Below, piece after piece: positions 24,344-33,429 of a DNA stretch of 64,000 nucleotides. Numbering within the stretch: the first letter of the stretch is position 1; each line of letters begins with the position of its first letter. The stretch covers positions 1 through 64,000 of the forward strand of contig DASXUG010000017.1 in assembly GCA_036504995.1 (NCBI GenBank), written 5' to 3'. The position numbers were made by a program, and so were the translations under genes. The notes below the pieces were generated by a model. The model did no database searches, was not told where the DNA came from, and saw only the letters and a list, made by a program, of their open reading frames with translations. Source of the DNA: DASXUG01 sp036504995 (GTDB taxonomy: Bacteria; Pseudomonadota; Gammaproteobacteria; Burkholderiales; Methylophilaceae).

Positions 24344-25455
24344 AAAAATTATTAGTCGTTTTGTTTAGTGTTGGGTTTGCTCTGGGGGTAAGTGCCGCAG
24401 AGAAAACCACATCGGAAATTATAATCCCCGTGAAACAGCAACAAAGTTTGGGCATTAGTGTTTCGCCTTTAGTCAAAAATGGTCAAATGCGCAGCAAGCA
24501 ATTTCCCGCAGAAATTACTGTGCCTATTTCCCAAGAGCGCATCGTGACAGCACCCCAAGCGGGTTTATTAGACACCTTGTATGTGGCAGCAGGGCAAGAG
24601 GTGAAGAAAGGCCAGGCAATTGCACATATTAGCAGCCCTGAGTTGGTGACTTTGCAGCGCGAGTACTTGCAAGCCAAGAGTCAGCATGGTCTAAATCAGA
24701 AATCTTACAACCGCGATAGCGAGTTATTTAAGGACGGCATTATTGCACAGCGCCGCTACTTAGAAACAGAAGCCGCTACGCAAAGTAGTGACTTGGATAT
24801 GGCGCAAAAGAAGCAAGCGCTCAAACTCACAGGGATGAGCGATGCGAGGATTGCGCGCTTGAAGTCGCCCTCTGATATGCAAAGTGGCATTACCTTAACA
24901 GCGCCGATTGCGGGGCAAGTGTTAGAGCAGTTGCAAACAGTTGGTGCACGTGTCGATGTGGCGATGCCTGTGTATCGTATTGGCCGATTAAACCCGTTGT
25001 GGGCAGAAATTCATGCGCCGATGGAGAGCTTACCTGCGATGAAGGTTGGGTTGCCCGTGACGATTCCCAAACTGGACGCAAGTGGTAAGTTGATTGCGAT
25101 TGTGCGCAGTGTGAATAAAACCGACCAAACCTTGCATTTGCGTGCTGAAATTAATCAAGGCGCAGAACGCTTATCTCCAGGGCAGTTTGTAGAGGCTGAG
25201 ATTCAATTACAAGACAATCAAGCGCAGACTGCAGCGGCGCACTTTAGCTTGCCTAAATCCGCCTTGGTTAGGCAGGGTAAAGCTAGCTGGGTGTTTGTAC
25301 AGACCAAGCAAGGTTTTCAGCCCTTGCAAGTTAAAGTGCTAGGCGAGCAGGGCGATGAAGTGGTGCTAGATGCTCCGCTACAAGGCAGCGAATCTATTGC
25401 GACCGCAGGTACTGCCGTACTTAAAGGCATGTGGCTTGGGATAGGAGCTGAGTAA
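24340..25455 (+). CDS. czcB: periplasmic adaptor (membrane fusion) protein, CzcB family
   Basis: This 371-residue protein links the inner-membrane pump to the outer-membrane channel. It has a signal peptide (LLVVLFSVGFALGVSAA), lipoyl-type halves (GLLDTLYVAAGQEVKKGQ and the later GQVLEQLQTVGARVDV), a coiled-coil hairpin between them, then beta-barrel and membrane-proximal domains. ATG 24340 is chosen because it overlaps the czcC stop (ATGA) with TAGGAGT just upstream. It shares one base with the czcA start (TAATG). Confidence 0.9.
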   Translation: MKKLLVVLFSVGFALGVSAAEKTTSEIIIPVKQQQSLGISVSPLVKNGQMRSKQFPAEITVPISQERIVTAPQAGLLDTLYVAAGQEVKKGQAIAHISSPELVTLQREYLQAKSQHGLNQKSYNRDSELFKDGIIAQRRYLETEAATQSSDLDMAQKKQALKLTGMSDARIARLKSPSDMQSGITLTAPIAGQVLEQLQTVGARVDVAMPVYRIGRLNPLWAEIHAPMESLPAMKVGLPVTIPKLDASGKLIAIVRSVNKTDQTLHLRAEINQGAERLSPGQFVEAEIQLQDNQAQTAAAHFSLPKSALVRQGKASWVFVQTKQGFQPLQVKVLGEQGDEVVLDAPLQGSESIATAGTAVLKGMWLGIGAE

Positions 25456-28400
25456 TGTTATCACTACTGATTAAGTATGTACTCTCGCAGCGCTTGCTGG
25501 TGGTGCTAGCCGCAATCGGCATGATAGCGGCTGGGGTGATGGCATATCAGTCTTTGCCGATTGATGCGTTTCCTGATGTGTCATCCACGCAAGTTAAAAT
25601 CATTATTAAATCCCCAGGAATGACGCCTGAAGAGGTGGAATCCCGCATTACTGCGCCCATTGAGGTGGAGATGCTAGGTATCCCCAAGCAGTCAGGTCTG
25701 CGTTCCGTGGCGAAATACGCGCTGACCGATATTACCGTCGATTTTAACGAAGGCACCGATATCTATTGGGCGCGACAACAAGTCGCAGAGCGCTTAAATG
25801 CAATCATGGCCAATCTACCCAGTAACATCAGTGGCGGGATTGCGCCCATGACCACGCCGCTAGGCGAAATGTTTATGTTCACCGTGGAAAGTGACAAGCT
25901 GAGTTTGCAAGAAAAACGCAGCTTGCTCGATTGGGTGATACGTCCACAATTGCGCACGGTGACGGGCGTAGCCGATGTTAACGTGCTTGGTGGTTTGGTA
26001 CGTAGTTTTGAAATTGTGCCAGATAATGCCCGTATGTATGCGCGCGGCGTCACGATGGCCTCCCTACAAGAGGCCGTGATCGCCAACAATCGCAACGATG
26101 GAGCAGGACGCTTGAGTGATGGTGAAGAAACCTTGCTGGTGCGTTCAGAGGGTGCCTTTAAAACGCTGGATGATGTTAATAATACTGTCATCCGCAGCGA
26201 GCAAGGCATGCCAGTCCGCATTGCCGATGTGGCTGATGTGCGCATAGGCGCGCTAACTCGCTATGGGGCTGTTACTAGTAATGGCGATCGTGAAGTGGTC
26301 GAAGGTTTAGTGCTAGGTTTACGCGGCGCCAATGCCAAGAAAGTAGTAGAGGGTGTCAAATCTAAGCTGGAGGAAATGAAAGCCACCCTGCCAGCAGATG
26401 TGCATATAGAAGTGTTTTATGACCGCAGTAGCTTGGTCGAGCGTGCCGTACATACTGTCAAAAAAGCCCTGTTTGAAGCCGTTGTTTTAGTGCTGATATT
26501 GTTGGTGCTGTTTTTAGGTAATCTACGTGCGGCAGTGACCATTGCAATTTCGCTACCATTAGCTGTTTTGCTCACGTTTATTTTGATGCGGCAGTTTGAT
26601 ATGTCGGCCAATTTAATGAGTTTGGGTGGTTTATCCATCGCCATTGGTATGCTGGTAGATTCTGCGGTGGTCGTGGTTGAAAACATTGTGTCGCATATGT
26701 CTCACCATGATGAAACCCCACAGCAATCCCGTGTGCATCAAGTCTTTAAGGCGGTGCAAGAGGTCAGCGTGCCTGTGGTTTCTGGCGTATTGATTATTAT
26801 CACCGTGTTTTTACCGCTGTTGAGCTTGCAGGGGCTGGAAGGAAAGTTGTTCGCCCCAGTAGCGCTCACCATTATTTTTGCCCTCACCGCCTCTTTGTTG
26901 CTTTCTGTCACCATTATCCCTGTGATAGCTTCGCTATTACTGAAACCGCATAAAGAAGAAGAGCCTTGGTTGGCGCGCAAAGCCTCTCAACTTTATATGC
27001 CTTTGTTGCTATGGAGCATGCGCCATATGCGCACCATGCTCATAGGTGCGGTCATTTTGTTGGTGCTGACGGGGTTTGTTTACACCCAAATTGGCAAAAC
27101 TTTTATGCCAACCATGGACGAAGGTGATTTGATTATCGGGGTGGAGAAGCTACCTTCAATCAATCTCAAACAAAGTATGTTGACCGATCAAAATCTACAA
27201 CGTGCCATATTGCAGCAGGTGCCAGAAGTGAAGGCCGTTTATTCACGCGTGGGTTCTGATGAGCTAGGCCTAGACCCCATGGGCTTAAATCAGACAGATA
27301 ACTTCCTCATACTGAAACCCGTGTCAGAGTGGCGTGATCCATCCAAGCAAGTGTTGATCGAGCGCTTGCGTGCGGTGATGGAGCAAATACCGGGTCTGGC
27401 CTATAACTTTACCCAGCCGATTGATATGCGTGTGAATGAAATGATACTCGGTGTGCGCGGCGATTTGGCGATTAAGCTATTTGGCACCGATTTAAAGGTG
27501 CTAGATGAAAAAGCGCAAAAAATCGTACAAGTACTAAAAGGCATAAAAGGTAGCCAAGATGTTTACACCCCACAAAACTCGGGCGTGCAATATATGCAAA
27601 TTAAGGTGGATAGACTAGCTGCGGGTAGATTGGGTTTTTCAAATAACGAAATTAGCCAAATCTTACAAACCCAGCTAGAAGGTAAAGTGCTAGGCATTGT
27701 GCAAGAAGGTGTCAGGCGCACGCCCGTGTTGATGCGTGGCGATCAAGAGGTGCGTGATTCAGCCTCTGCTTTTGAAAATTTGATGCTTACCTTACCCAAT
27801 GGCAATAACGTGCCGCTTTCCACTGTCGCTAAGTTAGAGCGCGTAGAAGGCCCCGTGAAAATCGACCACCAACAAGGTGCCCGTATGGTAGTGGTGGTCG
27901 CCAACGTCAAAGGGCGCGATTTGGTTAGCTTTGTGGAGGAAGCCAAGCAACATGTGAGCAAAGAAGTACCGCTTGCCGAAGGCTATCACCTCAAATGGGG
28001 TGGGCAATTTGAAAACCAACAACGCGCTGCCGCACGTTTGGCGGTCGTCGTGCCGATAGCGCTTTGCTTGATATTTTTACTTCTGTTTATGACCTTCCAA
28101 TCCGTGCAGCAAGCCTTGCTAATTTTAGCCAATATCCCATTTGCGCTGATCGGCGGGGTGTTTGCCTTGTGGCTAGCAGGTGAATATTTGTCGGTACCTG
28201 CATCCGTCGGCTTTATCGCTTTGCTGGGTATTGCGGTGCTTAATGGCGTAGTGATGGTAAGCTATTTTAATCAGCTAGAGGCTGAAGGCGTAGACAAAAC
28301 ACAAATAGTGATCGAAGGCGCAAAGCGCAGGCTAAGGCCCGTATTAATGACAGCGAGCATTACAGCGTTTGGCTTAATTCCATTACTGTTTGCAACGGGG

Positions 28401-28523
28401 CCAGGCTCGGAGATTCAACGTCCGTTGGCGATTGTGGTGATCGGTGGGTTGTTGACTTCAACGTCATTAACGTTGCTGATGCTGCCTATGCTTTATCAGA
28501 GATTGATACAGAAAATTAAGTAG
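25455..28523 (+). CDS. czcA: heavy-metal efflux RND transporter, CzcA family
   Basis: This 1022-residue inner-membrane pump exports metal ions using the proton gradient. It has TM1 near residue 10, two large periplasmic loops and the usual 12-TM plan. The proton-relay region in TM4 reads AIGMLVDSAVVVVEN with Asp402. Classical CzcA has DFG at the start of this motif, so this belongs to a different HME subgroup. NEMILGVRGDLAIKLFG is Czc-like rather than Cus-like. The metal is uncertain; divalent cations such as Zn, Cd, Co or Ni are likely. Last gene of the operon. Confidence 0.9.
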   Translation: MLSLLIKYVLSQRLLVVLAAIGMIAAGVMAYQSLPIDAFPDVSSTQVKIIIKSPGMTPEEVESRITAPIEVEMLGIPKQSGLRSVAKYALTDITVDFNEGTDIYWARQQVAERLNAIMANLPSNISGGIAPMTTPLGEMFMFTVESDKLSLQEKRSLLDWVIRPQLRTVTGVADVNVLGGLVRSFEIVPDNARMYARGVTMASLQEAVIANNRNDGAGRLSDGEETLLVRSEGAFKTLDDVNNTVIRSEQGMPVRIADVADVRIGALTRYGAVTSNGDREVVEGLVLGLRGANAKKVVEGVKSKLEEMKATLPADVHIEVFYDRSSLVERAVHTVKKALFEAVVLVLILLVLFLGNLRAAVTIAISLPLAVLLTFILMRQFDMSANLMSLGGLSIAIGMLVDSAVVVVENIVSHMSHHDETPQQSRVHQVFKAVQEVSVPVVSGVLIIITVFLPLLSLQGLEGKLFAPVALTIIFALTASLLLSVTIIPVIASLLLKPHKEEEPWLARKASQLYMPLLLWSMRHMRTMLIGAVILLVLTGFVYTQIGKTFMPTMDEGDLIIGVEKLPSINLKQSMLTDQNLQRAILQQVPEVKAVYSRVGSDELGLDPMGLNQTDNFLILKPVSEWRDPSKQVLIERLRAVMEQIPGLAYNFTQPIDMRVNEMILGVRGDLAIKLFGTDLKVLDEKAQKIVQVLKGIKGSQDVYTPQNSGVQYMQIKVDRLAAGRLGFSNNEISQILQTQLEGKVLGIVQEGVRRTPVLMRGDQEVRDSASAFENLMLTLPNGNNVPLSTVAKLERVEGPVKIDHQQGARMVVVVANVKGRDLVSFVEEAKQHVSKEVPLAEGYHLKWGGQFENQQRAAARLAVVVPIALCLIFLLLFMTFQSVQQALLILANIPFALIGGVFALWLAGEYLSVPASVGFIALLGIAVLNGVVMVSYFNQLEAEGVDKTQIVIEGAKRRLRPVLMTASITAFGLIPLLFATGPGSEIQRPLAIVVIGGLLTSTSLTLLMLPMLYQRLIQKIK

Positions 28524-28537
28524 TTGGTTAGATCTAG

Positions 28538-28572
28538 GGGCTTGTAAATTTCTTGAGAGACTTTGCAAGCCC
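28538..28572. terminator. stem-loop between convergent genes
   Basis: Eleven-bp arms (28538-28548 and 28562-28572, one G-T pair) enclose a 13-nt loop, 15 nt after the czcA stop and 13 nt before the convergent gene's stop. Confidence 0.55.
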
Positions 28573-28584
28573 TACGCTTATTGA

Positions 28585-29283
28585 CTAATTATGTATATAA
28601 ATACAAGCGTGCTTTTCGCTTGAGCTATCAAAAATCAGAATTTCTTGAAATTTATCATTCTTAATATTTTGCTCGACATTTAAGATTAGAGTGTTCCATT
28701 CATCTTGTGTATATATCGTGTTTAAGAAACATTCAACCAAGAGGGTCGTATTTTGAGGGTAGTTTAGTTTCAGCTTTTTGCTAATTCCTTTAATGAGGAG
28801 TTTGCTGAAAATTTCGATGAATTCAAGATTATGGTACGAGGTTGCTTTTGACTCAATTTGCCCACTTCTAGAGCGGCTTATCCCTTCAAGTCCAAATGTA
28901 TAACCCTGAGTATCAAGAAGCTCGCGCTGTAAAAAATCATTTTTATGCATTACCGTAGTAGATTCAATATAACTAGTTACAGGATAATATCCTTGAGTAA
29001 TCAGTTTTCCCTGTTGTTGCAATTCTGCATCATATTGCTGATTACCATTAATCCACTTAATTGAAAGGTATCTACCAGGTCGGTATTTCAAATGAATAAA
29101 TTTACATATGGGTAATAGCTCTTCAATTAGTTTCTTTTCAGTTTGATTTGCCCTTTTTCCTCTTAATCTAATTCTTGAGACACCTTCATTAGACTGAATG
29201 ATGTCCTCAAAAAGCGTATATACCATTTTGCAAAAAATTAGACCGTCAATGGTTTGACCATCCAATTGAGGTAAAGTGGTCAT
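28585..29283 (-). CDS. protein of unknown function
   Basis: I do not recognise this 232-residue protein. It has no signal peptide, membrane segment or obvious catalytic motif. It is rich in Ile, Asn, Gln, Glu and Lys, and its codons are more AT-rich than those of the flanking genes. Charged segments such as RIRLRGKRANQTEKKLIEEL and hydrophobic stretches suggest a soluble alpha/beta protein. It stands alone between the efflux operon terminator and a repeat-like non-coding element, which fits an accessory gene gained by transfer. Confidence 0.6.
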   Translation of the reverse strand: MTTLPQLDGQTIDGLIFCKMVYTLFEDIIQSNEGVSRIRLRGKRANQTEKKLIEELLPICKFIHLKYRPGRYLSIKWINGNQQYDAELQQQGKLITQGYYPVTSYIESTTVMHKNDFLQRELLDTQGYTFGLEGISRSRSGQIESKATSYHNLEFIEIFSKLLIKGISKKLKLNYPQNTTLLVECFLNTIYTQDEWNTLILNVEQNIKNDKFQEILIFDSSSEKHACIYIHN

Positions 29284-29762
29284 TGGTTAGCAACTATCCT
29301 TAGTTAAGCAGAGGCTGTGAAACTTTCTCTTAAATTACACACTGACAATATTAACAAATATTTCCTTTCGCCCCTAGACGAGCTTCTTTATTTTGCTTGT
29401 CCAAAATAAAGAAGCCAAACAAAAAGACACCCCTCTGCCGCTTAATTCCTGCGCTGCTCGTTCCAGTGGGCGGCAATCGAACTCGCCCTAGCAGCTTGCC
29501 TAAACCGCAAGCCACCGCGGAGCTCAAACAGGCGATTGCCGAAAGCCCCCACTTACACTCTGCTGCTCGGCGCGACAGAAAGGGGAATGACGATGTGAGT
29601 AGGCACAGAGTGTTTACTAAAAAGTCATCGCTAATCAAAAATAGCCGCAAACCAGCGATATGCAACCAGCACCTAATGTCATTCCTTAATGTTAAACAAC
29701 GCTGTTTGTATTAAGATAGCCGCTTAAATAAATTAGCCATTGAAGATGATTGGAAATTGAAT
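29284..29762. other. 479-bp non-coding stretch with repeat-like element
   Basis: A perfect 13-bp inverted repeat (29383-29414) is followed by a GC-richer segment to about 29670. Open frames exist on both strands (29351-29665 minus, 29397-29714 plus), but neither has a ribosome site or recognisable domains and their compositions are odd. The stretch looks like a dispersed intergenic element rather than a gene. Confidence 0.45.
29383..29414. repeat. perfect 13-bp inverted repeat, 6-nt loop
   Basis: CTTCTTTATTTTG at 29383-29395 pairs with CAAAATAAAGAAG at 29402-29414. It marks one edge of the GC-richer element and could also form a strong RNA hairpin. Confidence 0.8.
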
Positions 29763-31286
29763 ATGCGCATTTCGGTTTTATTATTGATACTGCTTGCAAC
29801 TGGGTGTGCCAAGCAAGTCACTAAACCAGAAACGGTGAGTCGTGCAGTAGCAGAAAAGGCTGTGTTGGATCAAATTAAGCATATTGTGGTGATTTATGCG
29901 GAAAATAGAAGTTTTGATAACTTGTATGGAGAGTTCCCTAATGCTGATGGGGTGGCGAATGCCTCCATCAAAAGCAAGGCGCAGGTGGATGTGAGTGGCG
30001 CGGTATTGCCACAGTTACCCCCTGTTTGGCTGGAAAAGGGCAAAGACGGTTTAAAGCCTGACCCTAGTTACCCTGAAGTGATCGCGAATCAGCCTTTTAA
30101 AATTAACGCATTTGGTACTGGTCACAGTTTAAGTGATAAAACACGTGATTTAGTGCATAAATTCTACCAAAACCAAGAGCAAATTAATGGCGGTAAAAAC
30201 AACCAATTTGCACAGATTTCAGATGCTGGTGGTTTAACCATGGGCTATTACGATGGCTCAAGCCTACCCATGTGGAAGCTCGCACAGCAATACACCTTGG
30301 CAGATCACTTTTTTATGGGCGCTTACGGCGGTTCATTTTTAAACCATATGTATTTGATTTGTGCGTGTGCACCCACCTTTAAAAATGCGCCAGACAATAT
30401 GCGTGCTGTGTTGGGCGACCAAGGCTATTTGCTGCGCACAGACAGTTCGCCTAAAAGCGCTTTGCAAGGTCCGCCGCAGTATGTTGCAGATAACCCAATT
30501 AGCCCAGATGGCTATGCGGTCAATACTTTGCAGCCCGCTTATCAACCCAGTGGTATTGCACCTGAAAGTCTGCAAAAAGTGGCATTTGCAAACCCTAAGG
30601 CTAACCCTTTGCCGCCGCAAACTATCCGTACCATTGGTGATGCTTTAAATGAAAAAAATGTCAGTTGGGCATGGTATTCAGGCGGCTGGACGATGGCGTT
30701 ATTAGACGGCATGCAAACAGCAGAGAAACCACGTAAAGTAATTTATGCGCGTGGTGATGGCGCAGCTAACTTTCAAGCGCATCATCAACCCTTTAATTAT
30801 TTTGAGAAGTACGCGCCAGGCACTCCAGCACGTTTGAAGCATTTGCGCGATGAGAATGCCTTTTTGCAAAGCATTGAAAATGGTAGTTTGCCAGCGGTCT
30901 CTTTCTATAAGCCAGTGGGCGTGAATAACGAACACCCAGGCTATGCCGATATTTTGACAGGTGACCAACATATTGCTGATTTGGTTAAAAAAATTCAGGC
31001 CAGCCCACAGTGGAGCTCAACTGTGATTATTGTTACTTATGATGAAAATGGCGGTTTTTGGGATCATGTCTCGCCACCCAAGGGAGACCGTTGGGGCCCA
31101 GGAACGCGCATCCCTACGATTGTTATTTCACCATTTGCTAAAAAGAATTTTGTTGACCACACGGCTTACGACACAGGGTCAATCGCAAAATTGATTACTC
31201 GCAAGTTTAAACTCACCCCACTTGAGGGCGTTAGAGCGTATGCAGGTGATTTAACCAATGCCTTAGATTTAAACGTGGGACATTGA
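29763..31286 (+). CDS. phosphoesterase lipoprotein (AcpA/phospholipase C family)
   Basis: This 507-residue protein has a lipoprotein signal with lipobox LATGC (Cys at about residue 15). It carries motifs of the acid phosphatase AcpA/phospholipase C superfamily: YAENRSFDNLYGEFP (metal ligands), GGSFLNHMYL (candidate nucleophile Ser), TYDENGGFWDHVSPP and GTRIPTIVISPFAKK. It likely hydrolyses phosphomonoesters or phospholipids in the periplasm. ATG 29763 gives the tidier lipoprotein start; TTG 29757 is also possible. It stands alone. Substrate cannot be decided from sequence. Confidence 0.82.
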   Translation: MRISVLLLILLATGCAKQVTKPETVSRAVAEKAVLDQIKHIVVIYAENRSFDNLYGEFPNADGVANASIKSKAQVDVSGAVLPQLPPVWLEKGKDGLKPDPSYPEVIANQPFKINAFGTGHSLSDKTRDLVHKFYQNQEQINGGKNNQFAQISDAGGLTMGYYDGSSLPMWKLAQQYTLADHFFMGAYGGSFLNHMYLICACAPTFKNAPDNMRAVLGDQGYLLRTDSSPKSALQGPPQYVADNPISPDGYAVNTLQPAYQPSGIAPESLQKVAFANPKANPLPPQTIRTIGDALNEKNVSWAWYSGGWTMALLDGMQTAEKPRKVIYARGDGAANFQAHHQPFNYFEKYAPGTPARLKHLRDENAFLQSIENGSLPAVSFYKPVGVNNEHPGYADILTGDQHIADLVKKIQASPQWSSTVIIVTYDENGGFWDHVSPPKGDRWGPGTRIPTIVISPFAKKNFVDHTAYDTGSIAKLITRKFKLTPLEGVRAYAGDLTNALDLNVGH

Positions 31287-31377
31287 CGCGTTCCTAATGA
31301 TTCTTATAATTCGGCACTTCTCTTGACATTTTGACGTGTGCGGGTTTGAATCCATCTATAACAACCTATAATGAGTG

Positions 31378-33417
31378 ATGATGGAACATATATTTCGGCA
31401 CTATACTTATCCTCAGACTTCTCCTCAGTCTCCACAGCAGGGCGACTCAGCGCAACCGATTGACCCAGTAGCGCTAGTGACTGAGTTGGTCGATCAGATT
31501 CGGCCTGCTAACTCAACGCAAGTGGCAGATGCGGTGTATGCGATACAAGCATTGTGTTATTTGCTAGACCATCACCCTGATTATGCTGCCATGTTGCGAG
31601 ATAGCTTGTTGCGCTTGTTGGGTGAGCATAAGCCTGTCTCTTTGTATGTGGATGCTGGCATACAGCCAAGTAGCGGTTTTTTTACGGAGATGCGTCGCCG
31701 TGTTGGCCACAAGTTCTTACCAGATGCAGTGGATGCTACTTATTTAAAAGACATATTTGCGCAAATATTTTGTAAAGCCAGTGATGAAGACTGGGTACTG
31801 GCGGTACCCGATAGTGTTTGGATTGAGCTTATACAAGCCATCCGTTTCCGTCAGGCCGATCCACAGCTAAACCAGCAATGTGTACTGTGTTTGATTGATG
31901 CAGTACAGGTGCTTTCTTATCGCTTAGCTGCATCTGGGCTAGAACCTGAGTTAATTCGCAACCATCAGGAACTGGAAGAATACACCTCACCGTTCATGAT
32001 GCAAAACGTCGAGATGCATGCATTCTTGAAAGAGCCCGCGAGTTTTCAGGTGACTAACTCACCGCAAATTTTTGTGATGTTAGACCAATGTCGGTCTATT
32101 ATCGCTAAGGTTAGGCGCAATAGTGCGCAAGTGGGTACTAGTATTAGCCTTACTTTCTTGTTGCAAGGTATGACACAGCAAATCGAGCGATTAGAAACCT
32201 TGTTGCGTTTATTGATGTGCTTTCGTTCCAATAATCAGATGGGTTTGGTGGCAGAGCAGCATGTAGTGACGCTGCTTAAAACCTTGGTGTCTGCTGAGTG
32301 TCATAAAAATGATGTGGCGCAACACTGGCGACAAAATATGGAAATATTAGCGTTAAGAGTGACTGAGAATGCAAGCCGCACAGGTGAGCATTACATAACT
32401 GAAACGCGTGGTGAATATTTTGCGTTGATGAAGTCTGCAATGGGCGCAGGCTTGGTGGTCGGTTTGATGGCGATGATTAAAATTTTAATCGCTAAAATGT
32501 ATTTTCCGCCTTTGACTGAAGCGATATTGTTTAGCCTAAATTATGGTTTGGGTTTTGTATTTATTCATATGCTGCACTTTACTGTGGCGACTAAACAGCC
32601 CGCGATGACTGCAGCAGCCATTGCCGCAAGTATCGATGCTAGCGATGGTAAGACTAAAAATATGGATAAGTTAGTGACCATCATTGCGCAAACCATGCGT
32701 AGTCAAACCATTGCCATTATCGGCAACGTGCTAATCGCTGTGCCCATGGCTATGTTAATTGCTTGGTTAGTGTATCTCGTCATGGGTGAGCATTTTGTCA
32801 GCCCTTATAAGGCGGAGCATTTACTTGCAGATATTAATCCTGTGCATAGCGGTGCTCTGTTTTATGCGGCGATTGCAGGGCTATGTCTATTTTTATCTGG
32901 CTTGATTGCAGGTTACCATGACAATATGGCGGTATATAACAAAATACCTCAACGTATCAAAGCGTTAAAGTGGTTACAGAAATTGTTGGGGATTCCCAGA
33001 CTGCATCGGATGGCGAATTACATTGAAAACAACTTAGGCGCATTGGCAGGTAATTTTTATTTTGGTTGTTTACTCGGTGGTATGGCAGCGCTAGGCGTGC
33101 TACTCGGGCTGCCGATTGATATTCGCCATATTACTTTTTCATCCGCCTTTGTTGGGTTCTCCTTGGTAGGGCTGGATTTTCAATTTACCCCAGAGATGGC
33201 AGTTATGGCGGTGCTGGGTGTATTGCTGATTGGCACGGTCAATCTTTTGGTGAGTTTTACTTTAGCGCTCTATGTAGCCATGAAGTCACGCCAACTAAGT
33301 TTTGCGCAATGGCGCGCGCTGTTTAAGGCAGTTTTTAGTAAACTTAGACATGAGCCTAGGGTGTTTTTCTTGCCACCTAAAGACACTCCCTCTCAGTCAG
33401 CACTTGAGCACGATTGA
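31378..33417 (+). CDS. polytopic membrane protein of the Gcr (so-called site-specific recombinase) family
   Basis: This ~679-residue protein matches the family annotated as site-specific recombinase Gcr (COG4389). Its N-terminal ~345 residues look helical and soluble. The C-terminal half has about seven hydrophobic segments (starting near 355, 385, 445, 495, 565, 590 and 620). No serine- or tyrosine-recombinase motif is visible, so the name seems historical and a membrane function is more plausible. A GTG at 31375 and ATGs at 31378 and 31381 are all possible starts; no clear ribosome site distinguishes them. Confidence 0.7.
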   Translation: MMEHIFRHYTYPQTSPQSPQQGDSAQPIDPVALVTELVDQIRPANSTQVADAVYAIQALCYLLDHHPDYAAMLRDSLLRLLGEHKPVSLYVDAGIQPSSGFFTEMRRRVGHKFLPDAVDATYLKDIFAQIFCKASDEDWVLAVPDSVWIELIQAIRFRQADPQLNQQCVLCLIDAVQVLSYRLAASGLEPELIRNHQELEEYTSPFMMQNVEMHAFLKEPASFQVTNSPQIFVMLDQCRSIIAKVRRNSAQVGTSISLTFLLQGMTQQIERLETLLRLLMCFRSNNQMGLVAEQHVVTLLKTLVSAECHKNDVAQHWRQNMEILALRVTENASRTGEHYITETRGEYFALMKSAMGAGLVVGLMAMIKILIAKMYFPPLTEAILFSLNYGLGFVFIHMLHFTVATKQPAMTAAAIAASIDASDGKTKNMDKLVTIIAQTMRSQTIAIIGNVLIAVPMAMLIAWLVYLVMGEHFVSPYKAEHLLADINPVHSGALFYAAIAGLCLFLSGLIAGYHDNMAVYNKIPQRIKALKWLQKLLGIPRLHRMANYIENNLGALAGNFYFGCLLGGMAALGVLLGLPIDIRHITFSSAFVGFSLVGLDFQFTPEMAVMAVLGVLLIGTVNLLVSFTLALYVAMKSRQLSFAQWRALFKAVFSKLRHEPRVFFLPPKDTPSQSALEHD

Positions 33418-33429
33418 GAGGGCGACTCG

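Noticed and set aside
29351..29714. Overlapping small reading frames on both strands as genes
   Set aside because: No ribosome site, no signal or domain, and odd composition in both directions; more likely a non-coding repeat element.
29763..31286. The phosphoesterase as a PlcP-type phospholipase partner of btaAB
   Set aside because: PlcP belongs to a different metallophosphoesterase family and the gene is nearly 19 kb from btaAB with no Pho-box-like site seen upstream.
31323..31372. TTGACA and TATAAT near the gcr-like gene as a promoter
   Set aside because: The spacing is 38 nt and the TATAAT overlaps the start codon region, so they cannot form one promoter.
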